A stretch of 64,000 nucleotides of DNA, from contig QHWB01000057.1 in the NCBI GenBank assembly GCA_003222395.1, positions 1 through 64,000 on the forward strand, read 5' to 3'. The notes under the pieces are model-generated. The model had not been told where the DNA came from. It saw nothing but the letters and a program-made list of their open reading frames with translations, and searched no databases. The translations under genes were made by a program, and so were the position numbers. Positions 20,384 to 28,815 of this stretch are shown here, one piece after another (position 1 is the stretch's first letter; each line of letters starts with the position of its first letter). This DNA comes from Acidobacteriota bacterium. Lineage in GTDB: Bacteria > Acidobacteriota > Vicinamibacteria > Vicinamibacterales > CAVVIG01.

Positions 20384-21139
20384 GTAAGCGTACGTGTCCG
20401 GCGGCACCTTGTGGCGGTACGCGCAGCGCAGCATCGACACGTTTTCGTTCACCCACGAGCCGCCGCGAACGATTCGCATGTTGCCCGAGTCGGGTCCGTG
20501 GGGGTCGCGTGGATCGGAGAGCGCGTAGTACTCGGCGTGATACCAGTCCGAGACCCACTCCCACACGTTGCCGCCCATGTCGTACAGGCCGTACGCATTC
20601 GGTGGATACGTCCCCGCCGGACGCGTGCCCCGTTTTGATTTCGCGGCCGGGTCCGACAAATAGTTGCCGCGCGTGACATCGGCCTCGTTGCCCCACGGGT
20701 AGCGCAGGCTTTCGGCGCCGCCGCGCGCGGCTTTCTCCCATTCGGCCTCGGTCGGCAGACGAACGACGCGGCCAATCTTTTCGCTCATCCACTCGCAATA
20801 CGCGAGCGCGTCGTCGTATCGCACGAGCACGACGGGATGCGCGCCTTGACCGGGCGGCGGCTCGCCGTTCTCCCACACGTAAGGCGTCGCCATTTCCTTG
20901 AACAGCGCGTCGCGGCCGCCGTGCGTGATCAGCGGCAGGCCACGAATGGCGGGCGGAGGATATCCGGTGGCGCGGATGAACTGCGCGTAATCGTCGTTGG
21001 TGACGGTGAAGCGCCCGATCGAAAACTCGCTGACGTACACACGATGGACAGGACGCTCGTCCTCTTCCGCATCGGGAGCGCCCATCAAGAAATCACCGGC
21101 AGGAATCCGCGCGAGATCCGGGGTCTGCCGCTGCGACAA
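20354..21139 (-). CDS. formylglycine-generating-enzyme-like (SUMF1) protein
   Basis: The protein of about 261 residues has the FGE-sulfatase fold: IPAGDFLMG, RFTVTNDDYAQFI, RLPTEAEWEKAARGG, YPWGNE, NAYGLYDMGGNVWEWVSDWY, RIVRGGSWVN and GFRIVCP at the end. Members oxidise sulfatase cysteines to formylglycine or have other roles; no sulfatase is in this window. The start is uncertain: TTG 21139 lies 8 bases after a TATACT hexamer on the minus strand, and the open frame continues upstream into the divergent aminotransferase gene. The last codons are duplicated in the tandem repeat downstream. Confidence 0.8.
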   Translation of the reverse strand: MSQRQTPDLARIPAGDFLMGAPDAEEDERPVHRVYVSEFSIGRFTVTNDDYAQFIRATGYPPPAIRGLPLITHGGRDALFKEMATPYVWENGEPPPGQGAHPVVLVRYDDALAYCEWMSEKIGRVVRLPTEAEWEKAARGGAESLRYPWGNEADVTRGNYLSDPAAKSKRGTRPAGTYPPNAYGLYDMGGNVWEWVSDWYHAEYYALSDPRDPHGPDSGNMRIVRGGSWVNENVSMLRCAYRHKVPPDTYAYSIGFRIVCP

Positions 21140-21253
21140 CGGCGCAGTATACAAAAAAGCGGTGGACGGCCGGGCGCGGCACGAAGGCGCCGACCGCTCG
21201 GCGGTGGGGGTTGGTGAGCGCGAGCGATCGAGAAAACGCGATACAGTGACGCC

Positions 21254-22414
21254 ATGAAGCTCGAGCCGTTCGCGATGGAGCGCATGCAATCCACCTACGA
21301 GAATCAGGTTCGGTTCAATCTCTCCGAGAGCGGCGTGAATCCGCTGCGCCTCGACGAGCTCGTCGACGGCGCCGTCGATCGCGACGCGTTCTTCGCCGAG
21401 CGGCTTCGCTACACGCAGTCGAACGGCACCGAACCGCTGCGCTCGGCGATTGCCTCGCTGTACGACGGCGCGACCGTCGATCACGTTCAGGTGACGAACG
21501 GCGGCGCCGAAGCCAACTACATCACGACGTGGCGTCTCGTCGAGCCGGGCGACGAAGTGGTGATGATGGTGCCCAACTACATGCAGACGTGGGGCCTCGC
21601 GCGCGCCTTCGGCGGCACGCTCATCGAGTGGCCGCTCGTCCTCGATGAGCGCGGACGCTCGCGGTGGCGCGTCGATACCGCTGCGCTCGAGCGTCTGGTG
21701 ACGGTGCGTACCAGGCTGATCATCATCTGCAATCCGAACAATCCCACCGGCGCGCGTTTCGAATCGTCCGACCTCGATCGGATTGCTTCGGTCGCGAACC
21801 GATCCGGCGCCTGGATTCTGGCGGACGAGATCTACCGGGGCGCCGAGCGCGACGGCCGCGAGACGCCGACAATGTGGGGGCGCACCGACCGCGTCATCGT
21901 CACGAGCGGCCTGTCCAAAGCGTACGGGTTACCGGGGCTGCGCATCGGCTGGATTGTGGGACCGCCGGCGTTCGTCGCGTCGACGTGGTCGTATCACGAC
22001 TACACGACGATCGCGCCCGGCGCGTTGAGCGACGCGCTCGCGCAGCGCGCGCTCGAACCGCCGCGGCGCGAGCGGATCCTCAGTCGGACGCGATCGATTC
22101 TGAATCAGAACTTTCCCGTCGTCGGAGAGTGGCTCGACGGCCGCGGCGATCTGTTCAGCTACGCGCCGCCGGATGCCGGCGCCATCGTCTACGTTCGCTA
22201 CCGTATTCCGGTGAATTCCACCGAACTCGTCACTCGCCTGCGCACCGAAAAGAGCGTCCTGATCGTCCCGGGTGATCATTTCGGCATGGATGGATATCTG
22301 CGGATCGGGTTTGGTGAGGACATCGCCTATCTGCGGTCCGCCCTGGAGCGGATCGGGGATCTCGGATTGCGCATCGCGGATCGCGGATCGGGGATCATCC
22401 AAAGGATGTCATGA
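21254..22414 (+). CDS. class I/II PLP aminotransferase
   Basis: This 386-residue fold-type I aminotransferase has GGAEANYITTWRLVEPGD, CNPNNPTG, the aspartate in WILADEIYRGAE and the PLP lysine in SGLSKAYGLPGLRIGW, plus the substrate arginine in YLRIGFG. It resembles aspartate/tyrosine-type enzymes; the substrate cannot be assigned. Its last 20 or so residues come from a run of GGATCG/GGATC words (22355-22404) that looks like one of the short-word repeats, so the ancestral C-terminus has probably been extended. Confidence 0.85.
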   Translation: MKLEPFAMERMQSTYENQVRFNLSESGVNPLRLDELVDGAVDRDAFFAERLRYTQSNGTEPLRSAIASLYDGATVDHVQVTNGGAEANYITTWRLVEPGDEVVMMVPNYMQTWGLARAFGGTLIEWPLVLDERGRSRWRVDTAALERLVTVRTRLIIICNPNNPTGARFESSDLDRIASVANRSGAWILADEIYRGAERDGRETPTMWGRTDRVIVTSGLSKAYGLPGLRIGWIVGPPAFVASTWSYHDYTTIAPGALSDALAQRALEPPRRERILSRTRSILNQNFPVVGEWLDGRGDLFSYAPPDAGAIVYVRYRIPVNSTELVTRLRTEKSVLIVPGDHFGMDGYLRIGFGEDIAYLRSALERIGDLGLRIADRGSGIIQRMS

Positions 22415-22654
22415 GGTCGCGCGCCACGCGGCGATCGCGGCCAGCAGCGCCTCGCGGTCGTACCCTTTGACGACGCGTTCGCCGAATACCGTGACGGGGA
22501 TGGTGCGGAAGCCGCGGGCGATGAGATCGTCGTAGGCGCGCTCGTCTTCGTCGACGTTGTGGGCCGTGAACCGTACGCCTTCGCGTGAAAGCAACTCTTT
22601 CACCTGTTCGCAGCTGCGTCAGCTGCTGCCGGCGTACACGATAATCTCGGACAT
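22409..22654 (-). CDS. glutaredoxin-like selenoprotein (in-frame UGA, UxxC)
   Basis: ATG 22654 opens MSEIIVYAGSS, then a TGA (22619-22621) in frame, then RSCEQVKELLSREGV and a normal glutaredoxin/NrdH tail with the cis-proline stretch TIPVTVFGERVVKGYD. Read as selenocysteine, the TGA gives UxxC exactly where thioredoxin-fold CxxC stands, in an 81-residue protein of normal size. A 7-bp hairpin with a G in the apical loop lies 15 bases after the codon. AGGAGG precedes the ATG by 3 bases. A role as a thiol reductase is inferred. Automatic annotation would miss it or begin it after the TGA. Confidence 0.85.
22585..22603 (-). promoter_or_regulatory. putative bacterial SECIS hairpin
   Basis: On the minus strand GTGAAAG (22603-22597), loop AGTTG and CTTTCAC (22591-22585) form a perfect 7-bp stem. 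The loop begins 22 bases after the in-frame TGA and has a G in its second position, matching the known spacing (about 16-37 bases) and loop preference for bacterial SECIS elements. Confidence 0.7.
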
Positions 22655-23833
22655 ATGCCTCCTCTGGAAGGTATCACCGTTCTCGATTTGACGCGCGTGC
22701 TGTCGGGTCCGTACTGCACGATGCTCCTCGCCGACATGGGCGCGCGGGTGATCAAGATCGAGCAGCCGGGCAAGGGCGACGACACGCGCGCGTGGGGGCC
22801 GCCGTTCACCAACGGCGAAAGCGCGTACTTTCTCAGCATCAACCGGAACAAGGAAAGCGTCACGCTCGACTTCAAGCACGCGGGCGGACGCGCGATCCTC
22901 GAGCGGCTCGTCGAGAAAGCCGACGTGCTCGTCGAAAATTTCCGTCCGGGCACGCTGACCAGGCTCGGTCTCGACTACGAGTCGTTGGGCTCGCGTTTTC
23001 CGCGCCTCGTTTACTGCTCCATTTCCGGATTCGGACAGACCGGCCCGCGATCGAAACAGCCCGGTTACGACGCCGTCATCCAGGGCGAGGGTGGTTTGAT
23101 GAGCATCACCGGCGCCGCCGACGGTCCGCCGTACCGGCTGGGCGTCGCGATTGCCGACATCGCCTCGGGCATGTTTGCCGCATACGGCGTCGCGCTGGCG
23201 CTGTTCGCCCGCGAGCGAACGGGGCGCGGACAGCAGGTCGATCTCGCGATGCTCGACGCGGTGGCCGCGCTGCTCTCGTACCAGGCCGGCAACTTCTTCG
23301 CGAGCGGCCGCGTGCCGGCGCGGCTCGGCAACCGGCATCCGAGCATCGTGCCGTACGAAGTGTTTGCGGCGTCCGACGGCGACTTCGTGCTCGCCGTCGG
23401 CAACGACGAGCAGTGGAAGACATTCTGCGCGGTCGCGGAATTGGCCTGCGTCGAGCGGTTCGGCACGAACCGCCAGCGCGTGACCGGCTACGACGAGCTG
23501 CGGCCGATCGTCGCCGCCGCGCTCGGAACGCGCCCGAGGCGATATTGGATCGAGCGTTTGAGCGCAGCCGGCGTGCCGTGCGGCTCCGTTCGTAATCTGC
23601 AGGAAGTGTTCGACGATCCACAACTTGCCGCGCGCGAGATGGTCACGCGCCTCGAGCATGCCGTCGCCGGACCGCTGCAGCTTCTCGGCGTGCCGGTGAA
23701 GTTGTCGGACACGCCCGGCGGCGTCCGCACGGCGCCGCCGACGCTCGGCCAGCACACGGACGCCGTGCTCAGGAACGATCTCGGCCTTCCCGCAGCAGAG
23801 ATCGATCGTCTGCGCGCTCTCCGCATTCTCTGA
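22655..23833 (+). CDS. family III CoA-transferase (CaiB/BaiF type)
   Basis: This 392-residue protein has the family III pattern: ITVLDLTRVLSGPYCTMLLADMGA, VIKIEQPGKGDDTRAWGPP, VENFRPGTLTRLGLDYE and the catalytic aspartate region CSISGFGQTGPRSKQPGYD. It transfers CoA between carboxylic acids; substrates are unknown. Its ATG is immediately adjacent to that of the divergent selenoprotein (CATATG), so each gene's leader lies inside the other. Confidence 0.88.
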   Translation: MPPLEGITVLDLTRVLSGPYCTMLLADMGARVIKIEQPGKGDDTRAWGPPFTNGESAYFLSINRNKESVTLDFKHAGGRAILERLVEKADVLVENFRPGTLTRLGLDYESLGSRFPRLVYCSISGFGQTGPRSKQPGYDAVIQGEGGLMSITGAADGPPYRLGVAIADIASGMFAAYGVALALFARERTGRGQQVDLAMLDAVAALLSYQAGNFFASGRVPARLGNRHPSIVPYEVFAASDGDFVLAVGNDEQWKTFCAVAELACVERFGTNRQRVTGYDELRPIVAAALGTRPRRYWIERLSAAGVPCGSVRNLQEVFDDPQLAAREMVTRLEHAVAGPLQLLGVPVKLSDTPGGVRTAPPTLGQHTDAVLRNDLGLPAAEIDRLRALRIL

Positions 23834-23839
23834 CGCGTC

Positions 23840-24265
23840 ATGCAGACCTCCGACGTCCGCAAGCGGGTCCGCGAGACGATCGAGCGCGCCAGACGCCGCG
23901 CCGCCGACCGGCGGGCGCGCGGCGACGAGGCGTCGCACGACTTCGACGCGTTTCTCGAGCGCGTCGCCGTGCCGCTCGTGCGCCAGATCGCCAACGTGCT
24001 GAAGGCGGATGGCTATCACTTCACCGTCTTCACGCCGTCGGGCAGCGTGAGGCTGATGTCCGATCGCCGCGCCGAGGACTACATCGAACTGACGTTCGAT
24101 GCGAGCGGCGACACCGGCCGCGTGGTCGGACGCTCGAGCCATCTTCGCGGCAAGAACGTCATCGAATCGGAGCAGCCGGTCGGGAGCGGCAAGCCGGCGT
24201 CGATTACCGAGGAGGAGCTGCTCGATTTTCTGATGAAGGAGCTGGAGCCGCTCGTCGAGCGGTGA
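23840..24265 (+). CDS. conserved-looking cytoplasmic protein, unknown function
   Basis: The 141-residue protein starts 6 bp after the CoA-transferase and is probably in its operon. The N-terminal 40 residues are an Arg/Ala-rich predicted helix (VRETIERARRRAADRRARG). The remainder alternates strands and helices (FTVFTPSGSVRLMS; YIELTFDASGDTGRVVGRSS; ITEEELLDFLMKELEPLVER). I recognise no family or catalytic motif. Codon use matches neighbouring genes, supporting a real gene. Confidence 0.65.
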   Translation: MQTSDVRKRVRETIERARRRAADRRARGDEASHDFDAFLERVAVPLVRQIANVLKADGYHFTVFTPSGSVRLMSDRRAEDYIELTFDASGDTGRVVGRSSHLRGKNVIESEQPVGSGKPASITEEELLDFLMKELEPLVER

Positions 24266-24268
24266 GCG

Positions 24269-26968
24269 TCAGGCGAGCCGTTCCACGAACGAGATGTCGA
24301 CGCCGGTGCGTTCGAGCGCGGCCAGGAGACCGGCGCGATCGCTCGCGTGGCGATACGCCTCACGCGCGTCGACGACGCCTCCCTGAACGAGACCGACGAG
24401 CGCGTCGCACAGCGGCATCATGCCGTAGCGGCGGCCGCCCTCGATTGCCATCGGCAGCTGCGACGTCTTTCCTTCGGCGATCACGCTCGACACGGCGGGC
24501 GTGTTGAGGAGGAGCTCGCGCGCGGCCGTCCGACCGCCGCCGACCTTCTTCAGCAGCACCTGCGCGATGACGCCGCGCACGTTGTCGGCGAGCGCGAGCT
24601 GGACCTGCCGGCGATGCTCGGGCGCGTACAAGTCAATGATGCGATCGATGGCGGCGGTCGCCGTGTGCGCCGAGAAGCCGCCGATCACCAGACGCCCTGA
24701 CGCCGCCGCTTCGAGCGCCACGTTCATCAGGCCGGCCGTCCGCAGATCCTCGATCACGAGCACGTCGGGATCCTCGCGCAGCGCCGCGCGCGCCGCCGCC
24801 AGCATGTCGTGGTCGTCGCCGCGCACCTCGCGCTGGCTGATGAACGAGCTGCCGCGCGGATGCACGACGTTGATCTCGCGCTCGATCGTAATCACGTGAT
24901 CGCGGCGCGATCGATTGATGAGATCGACGAACGCCGAAATCACCGTGCGCTTGCCGCTCGATCTCGGGCCGGCGACGAGCACCATGCCCTCGGGCTCGGT
25001 CGCGAGCGCCTGCATGGCGCGCGGCAGCCCGAGCTGCTCGGCGGAGATCGTCCGCGTCGGCATCAGCCGGAACACGCCGCCCGGCCCGCTGTGATCGCGG
25101 AAGCTCATGCAGCGCACGCGGCCGACTTCCTCGATGTCGCAGATCCACTCGCTCGTTGCGCCGGTGCGGAGCGCCTCGTGGCTCCGCTCGGGCATCAGCG
25201 TCAGGAGCAGCGACTCGACGTCGCGTCCGCTCAGCACCGGCTCGCCTTCGAGATTCTGCAGCTCGCCGTCGACGCGGACCGACGGCTTCGCTTCCGACGA
25301 GAGATAGAGCGTCGAGGCACCGCGCGCCGCCGAGATCCTCAAGAGTCGCTGCAATCCATCCATCGTCGGATCTCCAATCGGCGCCGATACCTGCTCGAAT
25401 CGAACCGGATTCCGCGCCATTGACACCACGACAGCCGGCGCCGCCGACGGTGGAGGCGGCGCTGCGGCAACGGGCAACGGCTCGGTGACTGGCGGCGCGG
25501 GTTCCGCGACCGTGCGCGGCGGCGCCGAAGCCGCGACCGGCGGCGCAGCGACGGCGGCCGGCGGCGGCGTGATAACCGGCAGCGGCACGGCCACGATCGG
25601 CGGCGCAGCGATCGGCGGCCGCGCAACGATCGGCGGCGCGGCGACAACCGGCAACTGCACCGCCATGATCGGCCGCGGCGCGACGACCGCCGGCGGTGCA
25701 ACGACCGGCAGCGGCACGGCCCTGATCGGCGGCCGCACAACGACGGGAGGCGGCGCAACGACCGGCAGCGGCACCGCTCTGATTGGCGGCCGCGCAACGA
25801 CCGGCGGCCGCGCAACGACCGGCAGCGGCACCGCTCTGATTGGCGGCCGCGCGACGACCGGCGGCGGCGCAATGACCGGCAGCGGCACCGCCATGATCGG
25901 CGGCCGCGCGACAACGGCCGGCGGCGCAACCACTGGCAGCGGCACCGCCATGATCGGCGGCCGCCCGACGACCGGCGGCGGCGCAACGACCGGCAGCGGC
26001 ACCGCTCTGATTGGCGGCCGCGCAATGACCGGCGGCCGCGCGACGACGGGCGGCGGCGCAACGACCGGCAGCGGCACCGCCATGATCGGCGGCCGCGCGA
26101 CAACGGCCGGCGGCGCAACCACTGGCAGCGGCACGGCCATGACCGGCGGCCGCGCGACGACCGGCGGCGGCGCAACGACCGGCAGCGGCACCGCCATGAT
26201 CGGCGGCGGCGCAACGACCGGCGGCTCCGCAACGACCGGCAGCGGCACGGCCGTGATCGGCGGTGGCGCTTCGACCGGCGCGGGTGGCGGTGGCGGCGCG
26301 GTTACAGGCTTCGAAGCGGCGGCGACCGGTGTCGGCGGCGCTGGCGCGGCCTCTTCTGCCGGGGGTGGTGGCGATGGCGGCACGTCGAGTCGCGGCGCCG
26401 CCTCCGCTGCGATCCGCCCTTCGTCTGGTAGCGGATGACCCCGATCGGCGTGCGTCTCGTCGACCGGGACCCGTTCCGGCGCATCCGTGTCAAGGTCGAC
26501 GACATCCCATTCGGCCGAGTCGCCAGGCCTTGGTGCCGCGGCGATGAATTCATCGGGAACGAAGTCATCGTGGTCAGCGGCAAGAGGCGAATTTGCAACC
26601 GCCGACATGGGCTGCGGCGAGAAGAACTCGTCGGGAATGCGGTCTTCGTCTGGAACGCGATGGCGACGCACTTCAACCCACAGGTCGTCTCCGCCGCGCG
26701 CGGCGACGACGGTGAAATGTTCGCCGGGGAACTCGGCGATCGGCGGCAGCTCGTACTGCACGGCGCCGAACTCGTCGAGCGCGCCGTGCGATTCCGGCGA
26801 CAGCAGCTGCTTGACGATTCCGTCGACGGCGTCAAGGGTCAGGCCGCGGCTGGCGAGATCGACCTGTCCCGTCGGCGACACGACGTACGGTTTGTCGCCG
26901 GCGTGCATGACCAGCGCTTCGCCGTCGACGCGAACGATCGCCTGCAGCAGGGATGGGACGAGACTCAC
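24269..26968 (-). CDS. PilT/GspE-like ATPase with long proline-rich repeat region
   Basis: The 899-residue protein has an N-terminal domain of about 150 residues, then about 250 residues of a Pro/Val repeat with a 19-residue period (for example IMAVPLPVVAPPPVVARPP), then a secretion-type ATPase. The ATPase has Walker A GPRSSGKRT, Walker B PDVLVIEDLRTAG and the twitching-type block RREINVVHP-like stretch (EREINVVHPRGSSFISQREV). The usual Walker A GSGKS/T is altered to SSGKR. The domain resembles PilT/PilU more than PilB. The start is GTG 26968. The partner machinery is not in the window. Confidence 0.8.
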   Translation of the reverse strand: MSLVPSLLQAIVRVDGEALVMHAGDKPYVVSPTGQVDLASRGLTLDAVDGIVKQLLSPESHGALDEFGAVQYELPPIAEFPGEHFTVVAARGGDDLWVEVRRHRVPDEDRIPDEFFSPQPMSAVANSPLAADHDDFVPDEFIAAAPRPGDSAEWDVVDLDTDAPERVPVDETHADRGHPLPDEGRIAAEAAPRLDVPPSPPPPAEEAAPAPPTPVAAASKPVTAPPPPPAPVEAPPPITAVPLPVVAEPPVVAPPPIMAVPLPVVAPPPVVARPPVMAVPLPVVAPPAVVARPPIMAVPLPVVAPPPVVARPPVIARPPIRAVPLPVVAPPPVVGRPPIMAVPLPVVAPPAVVARPPIMAVPLPVIAPPPVVARPPIRAVPLPVVARPPVVARPPIRAVPLPVVAPPPVVVRPPIRAVPLPVVAPPAVVAPRPIMAVQLPVVAAPPIVARPPIAAPPIVAVPLPVITPPPAAVAAPPVAASAPPRTVAEPAPPVTEPLPVAAAPPPPSAAPAVVVSMARNPVRFEQVSAPIGDPTMDGLQRLLRISAARGASTLYLSSEAKPSVRVDGELQNLEGEPVLSGRDVESLLLTLMPERSHEALRTGATSEWICDIEEVGRVRCMSFRDHSGPGGVFRLMPTRTISAEQLGLPRAMQALATEPEGMVLVAGPRSSGKRTVISAFVDLINRSRRDHVITIEREINVVHPRGSSFISQREVRGDDHDMLAAARAALREDPDVLVIEDLRTAGLMNVALEAAASGRLVIGGFSAHTATAAIDRIIDLYAPEHRRQVQLALADNVRGVIAQVLLKKVGGGRTAARELLLNTPAVSSVIAEGKTSQLPMAIEGGRRYGMMPLCDALVGLVQGGVVDAREAYRHASDRAGLLAALERTGVDISFVERLA
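25560..26270. repeat. degenerate 57-bp tandem repeat in the PilT-like gene
   Basis: About twelve copies of a 57-base unit (19 codons), with two extra 6-codon partial units, encode the proline-rich stretch. Copies vary at few positions, chiefly Ile/Val, Met/Arg and Pro/Ala codons, suggesting recent expansion or gene conversion. Confidence 0.85.
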
Positions 26969-27001
26969 CGTTTCTTATGTCGGTCGATTGCGTGCCTATC
27001 A

Positions 27002-27436
27002 TTAGGACGTCCGCGCCGTCCCAACCTCATAAATCCGAACGAGTTCCACCAATTTGTATCCGCGCGTCTGGTACGGCGGGACGATGCGCTCGGTGCGCAG
27101 GTACTGCAGCATCCTTTCGTCCGCGTAATCGGGCGGACCGATGCCGGCAGCTTCCGTCAGCGCCGCTTCGAGGCCGGCGATCGTCATCACTCTGACGACG
27201 ACGGCCCTGGAGCCCGGCAGAAAACCGAACCGTTTCACCGCTTCGTGACGCTCGATTTTCGTAAATGCGACGAAGATCTCGTTGCTGATGAAGTTGTAGT
27301 CGGCTTCCGATCGCGTCGCCGGAGCATCTTCCACGCGCACGAATTCAATCGCTTCCATCGATCGCAGGCAATCGATGAGCAGTTGCGTGAATGTGCCCTC
27401 GCCTGACCATTTCGACACGTCAACTTCGGAACGCAT
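27002..27436 (-). CDS. hypothetical protein downstream of menG
   Basis: The 144-residue product overlaps the end of menG by 17 bp and precedes the PilT-like gene by 33 bp on the same strand. It is a soluble alpha/beta-looking protein (TFTQLLIDCLRSMEAIEFVRV; NEIFVAFTKIERHEAVKRF; AVVVRVMTIAGLEAALTEAAG) ending in a conserved-looking YKLVELVRIYEVG. I recognise no family. Overlap with menG and matching codon use argue it is real. Confidence 0.65.
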   Translation of the reverse strand: MRSEVDVSKWSGEGTFTQLLIDCLRSMEAIEFVRVEDAPATRSEADYNFISNEIFVAFTKIERHEAVKRFGFLPGSRAVVVRVMTIAGLEAALTEAAGIGPPDYADERMLQYLRTERIVPPYQTRGYKLVELVRIYEVGTARTS

Positions 27437-28121
27437 GATGGATGGTCATCAGTCCGCCGAGGATCGGATGATACGTCGCGCGAACGAAGCCACGCGCCTC
27501 GAGCAACCGCGCGACGGCGGCGGCGTCGGAATACTGAAGAATCGAAGCCGGAATGTAGCGATAGGTGTCGGGGTCGCGATGCAGGATCCATCCGAGCGCC
27601 GCGCCGACGAGCGTCAGATACGCGAGGAACGCCGCGCGGACGACGGCGTTCGACGGACGGTTGAAATCGAGCGACACGAGCTGGCCGCCGGGTCGAAGGA
27701 CGCGTTGGATCTCATCGACCGCGATCGTCAGGCTCGGCACGTTCCGCAATCCGTATCCCGTGGTCACGATGTCGAACGACCGCGGCGGAAACGGCAGCGC
27801 CATCATGTCACCGACGACGAACTTCTCTCTCCGTTTCGCGCGCGCCAGGACCAGCATTCGATGCGTGATGTCGAGACCGACGACGTCGGCGCCGCGCGCG
27901 GCGAGCGCAAACGCGATGTCGCCAGTACCCGTCGCGAGATCGAGCGCGCGCGCGCCCGCCGCCGGCGACGCGAGGTTGACGAGACGTGTCTTCCACCGCC
28001 GATCGAGTCCGAACGAGAGCGCGATCGTAGTGAAGTCGTAGCGATCGGCAATCGTCGCGAAGAGCGCGCGCACGTAGCGACGCTTGCCTTCGGGCGTGGC
28101 GATGCGTTCGGCTACTCGCAT
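27420..28121 (-). CDS. menG: demethylmenaquinone methyltransferase MenG/UbiE
   Basis: This class I SAM methyltransferase carries out the last step of menaquinone synthesis. The 233-residue protein has ALDLATGTGDIAFALA (SAM motif I), the UbiE block YGLRNVPSLTIAVDEIQRVLRPGG and a family-typical ILHRDPDTYRYIPASI. I start at ATG 28121; the longer open frame crosses the divergent regulator's start. It matches the futalosine genes mqnE and mqnD in the window. Confidence 0.9.
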   Translation of the reverse strand: MRVAERIATPEGKRRYVRALFATIADRYDFTTIALSFGLDRRWKTRLVNLASPAAGARALDLATGTGDIAFALAARGADVVGLDITHRMLVLARAKRREKFVVGDMMALPFPPRSFDIVTTGYGLRNVPSLTIAVDEIQRVLRPGGQLVSLDFNRPSNAVVRAAFLAYLTLVGAALGWILHRDPDTYRYIPASILQYSDAAAVARLLEARGFVRATYHPILGGLMTIHHAFRS

Positions 28122-28139
28122 TGATGGATAATAGCGGCG

Positions 28140-28814
28140 ATGCTCCCCTCGAGCACCGTCGAGAACTATCTGAAAGCGATCTACCAGGGTCAGTCGCTGC
28201 TCGCGGCCGGTGAACGGCTCGTGTCGATGGGACAAGTGGCATCATCGCTCGGCGTGACGCCCGGCACGGCGACGACGATGGTGAAGGCGCTGTCGGAATC
28301 GGGTCTGGTCGAATACGAGCCGTACAGCGGCGTGCGCCTCACGTCCGCGGGGGAGCGGCTCGCCGGCCTGGTCGTCCGGCGCCATCGTCTCGTCGAATCA
28401 TTTCTGGTTCAGGTGATGGGCATGAGCTGGGCAGAAGTGCACGAGGACGCGGAGCTGCTCGAGCACGTCGTGTCCGATCGGTTGATCGATCGCATCGACG
28501 AAATGCTCGGGCGTCCGACGCACGACCCGCACGGCGATCCGATTCCGAATCCGGAAGGAACGGTCGCGGCACGCGCGCTCGACTCGCTGCTCACCTGTCC
28601 GCTCGCCACTCCGTTGAAAGTGACGCGGATCGCCGATCAGGATCCCGCGTTCCTGCGCTTCATCGAGAACAACGACCTCAAGCCGGGCCAGCCGGTCGAA
28701 GTCGAGACGCGCGACGCCGCAGCCGACGCGGTGCAGCTGCGCGGAAGGGATAGACGGATTACGATCGGCGCGCGCGCGGCCTCGAAGCTGCTCGTGGAGC
28801 TCGATCGAAGCTGA
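28140..28814 (+). CDS. DtxR/MntR-family metal-dependent repressor
   Basis: The 224-residue protein has the DtxR winged helix (STVENYLKAIYQ; GVTPGTATTMVKALSESGLVEYEPYSGVRLT), the dimerisation/metal domain (RRHRLVESFLVQVMGMSWAEVHEDAELLEHVVSD, with the Glu/His ligands) and a C-terminal FeoA/SH3-like domain. It senses Fe or Mn in known members. It is divergent from menG by only 18 bp and heads an apparent operon with two outer-membrane-like proteins, opposite an efflux operon, so it may regulate metal traffic here. Confidence 0.88.
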   Translation: MLPSSTVENYLKAIYQGQSLLAAGERLVSMGQVASSLGVTPGTATTMVKALSESGLVEYEPYSGVRLTSAGERLAGLVVRRHRLVESFLVQVMGMSWAEVHEDAELLEHVVSDRLIDRIDEMLGRPTHDPHGDPIPNPEGTVAARALDSLLTCPLATPLKVTRIADQDPAFLRFIENNDLKPGQPVEVETRDAAADAVQLRGRDRRITIGARAASKLLVELDRS

Positions 28815-28815
28815 C

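Noticed and set aside
25485-26438. Long plus-strand open frame encoding a Gly/Thr-rich repetitive protein
   Set aside because: It is the exact antisense of the proline-rich repeat of the PilT-like gene; composition is explained by the complement of CCG/GTC codons and it has no ribosome site.
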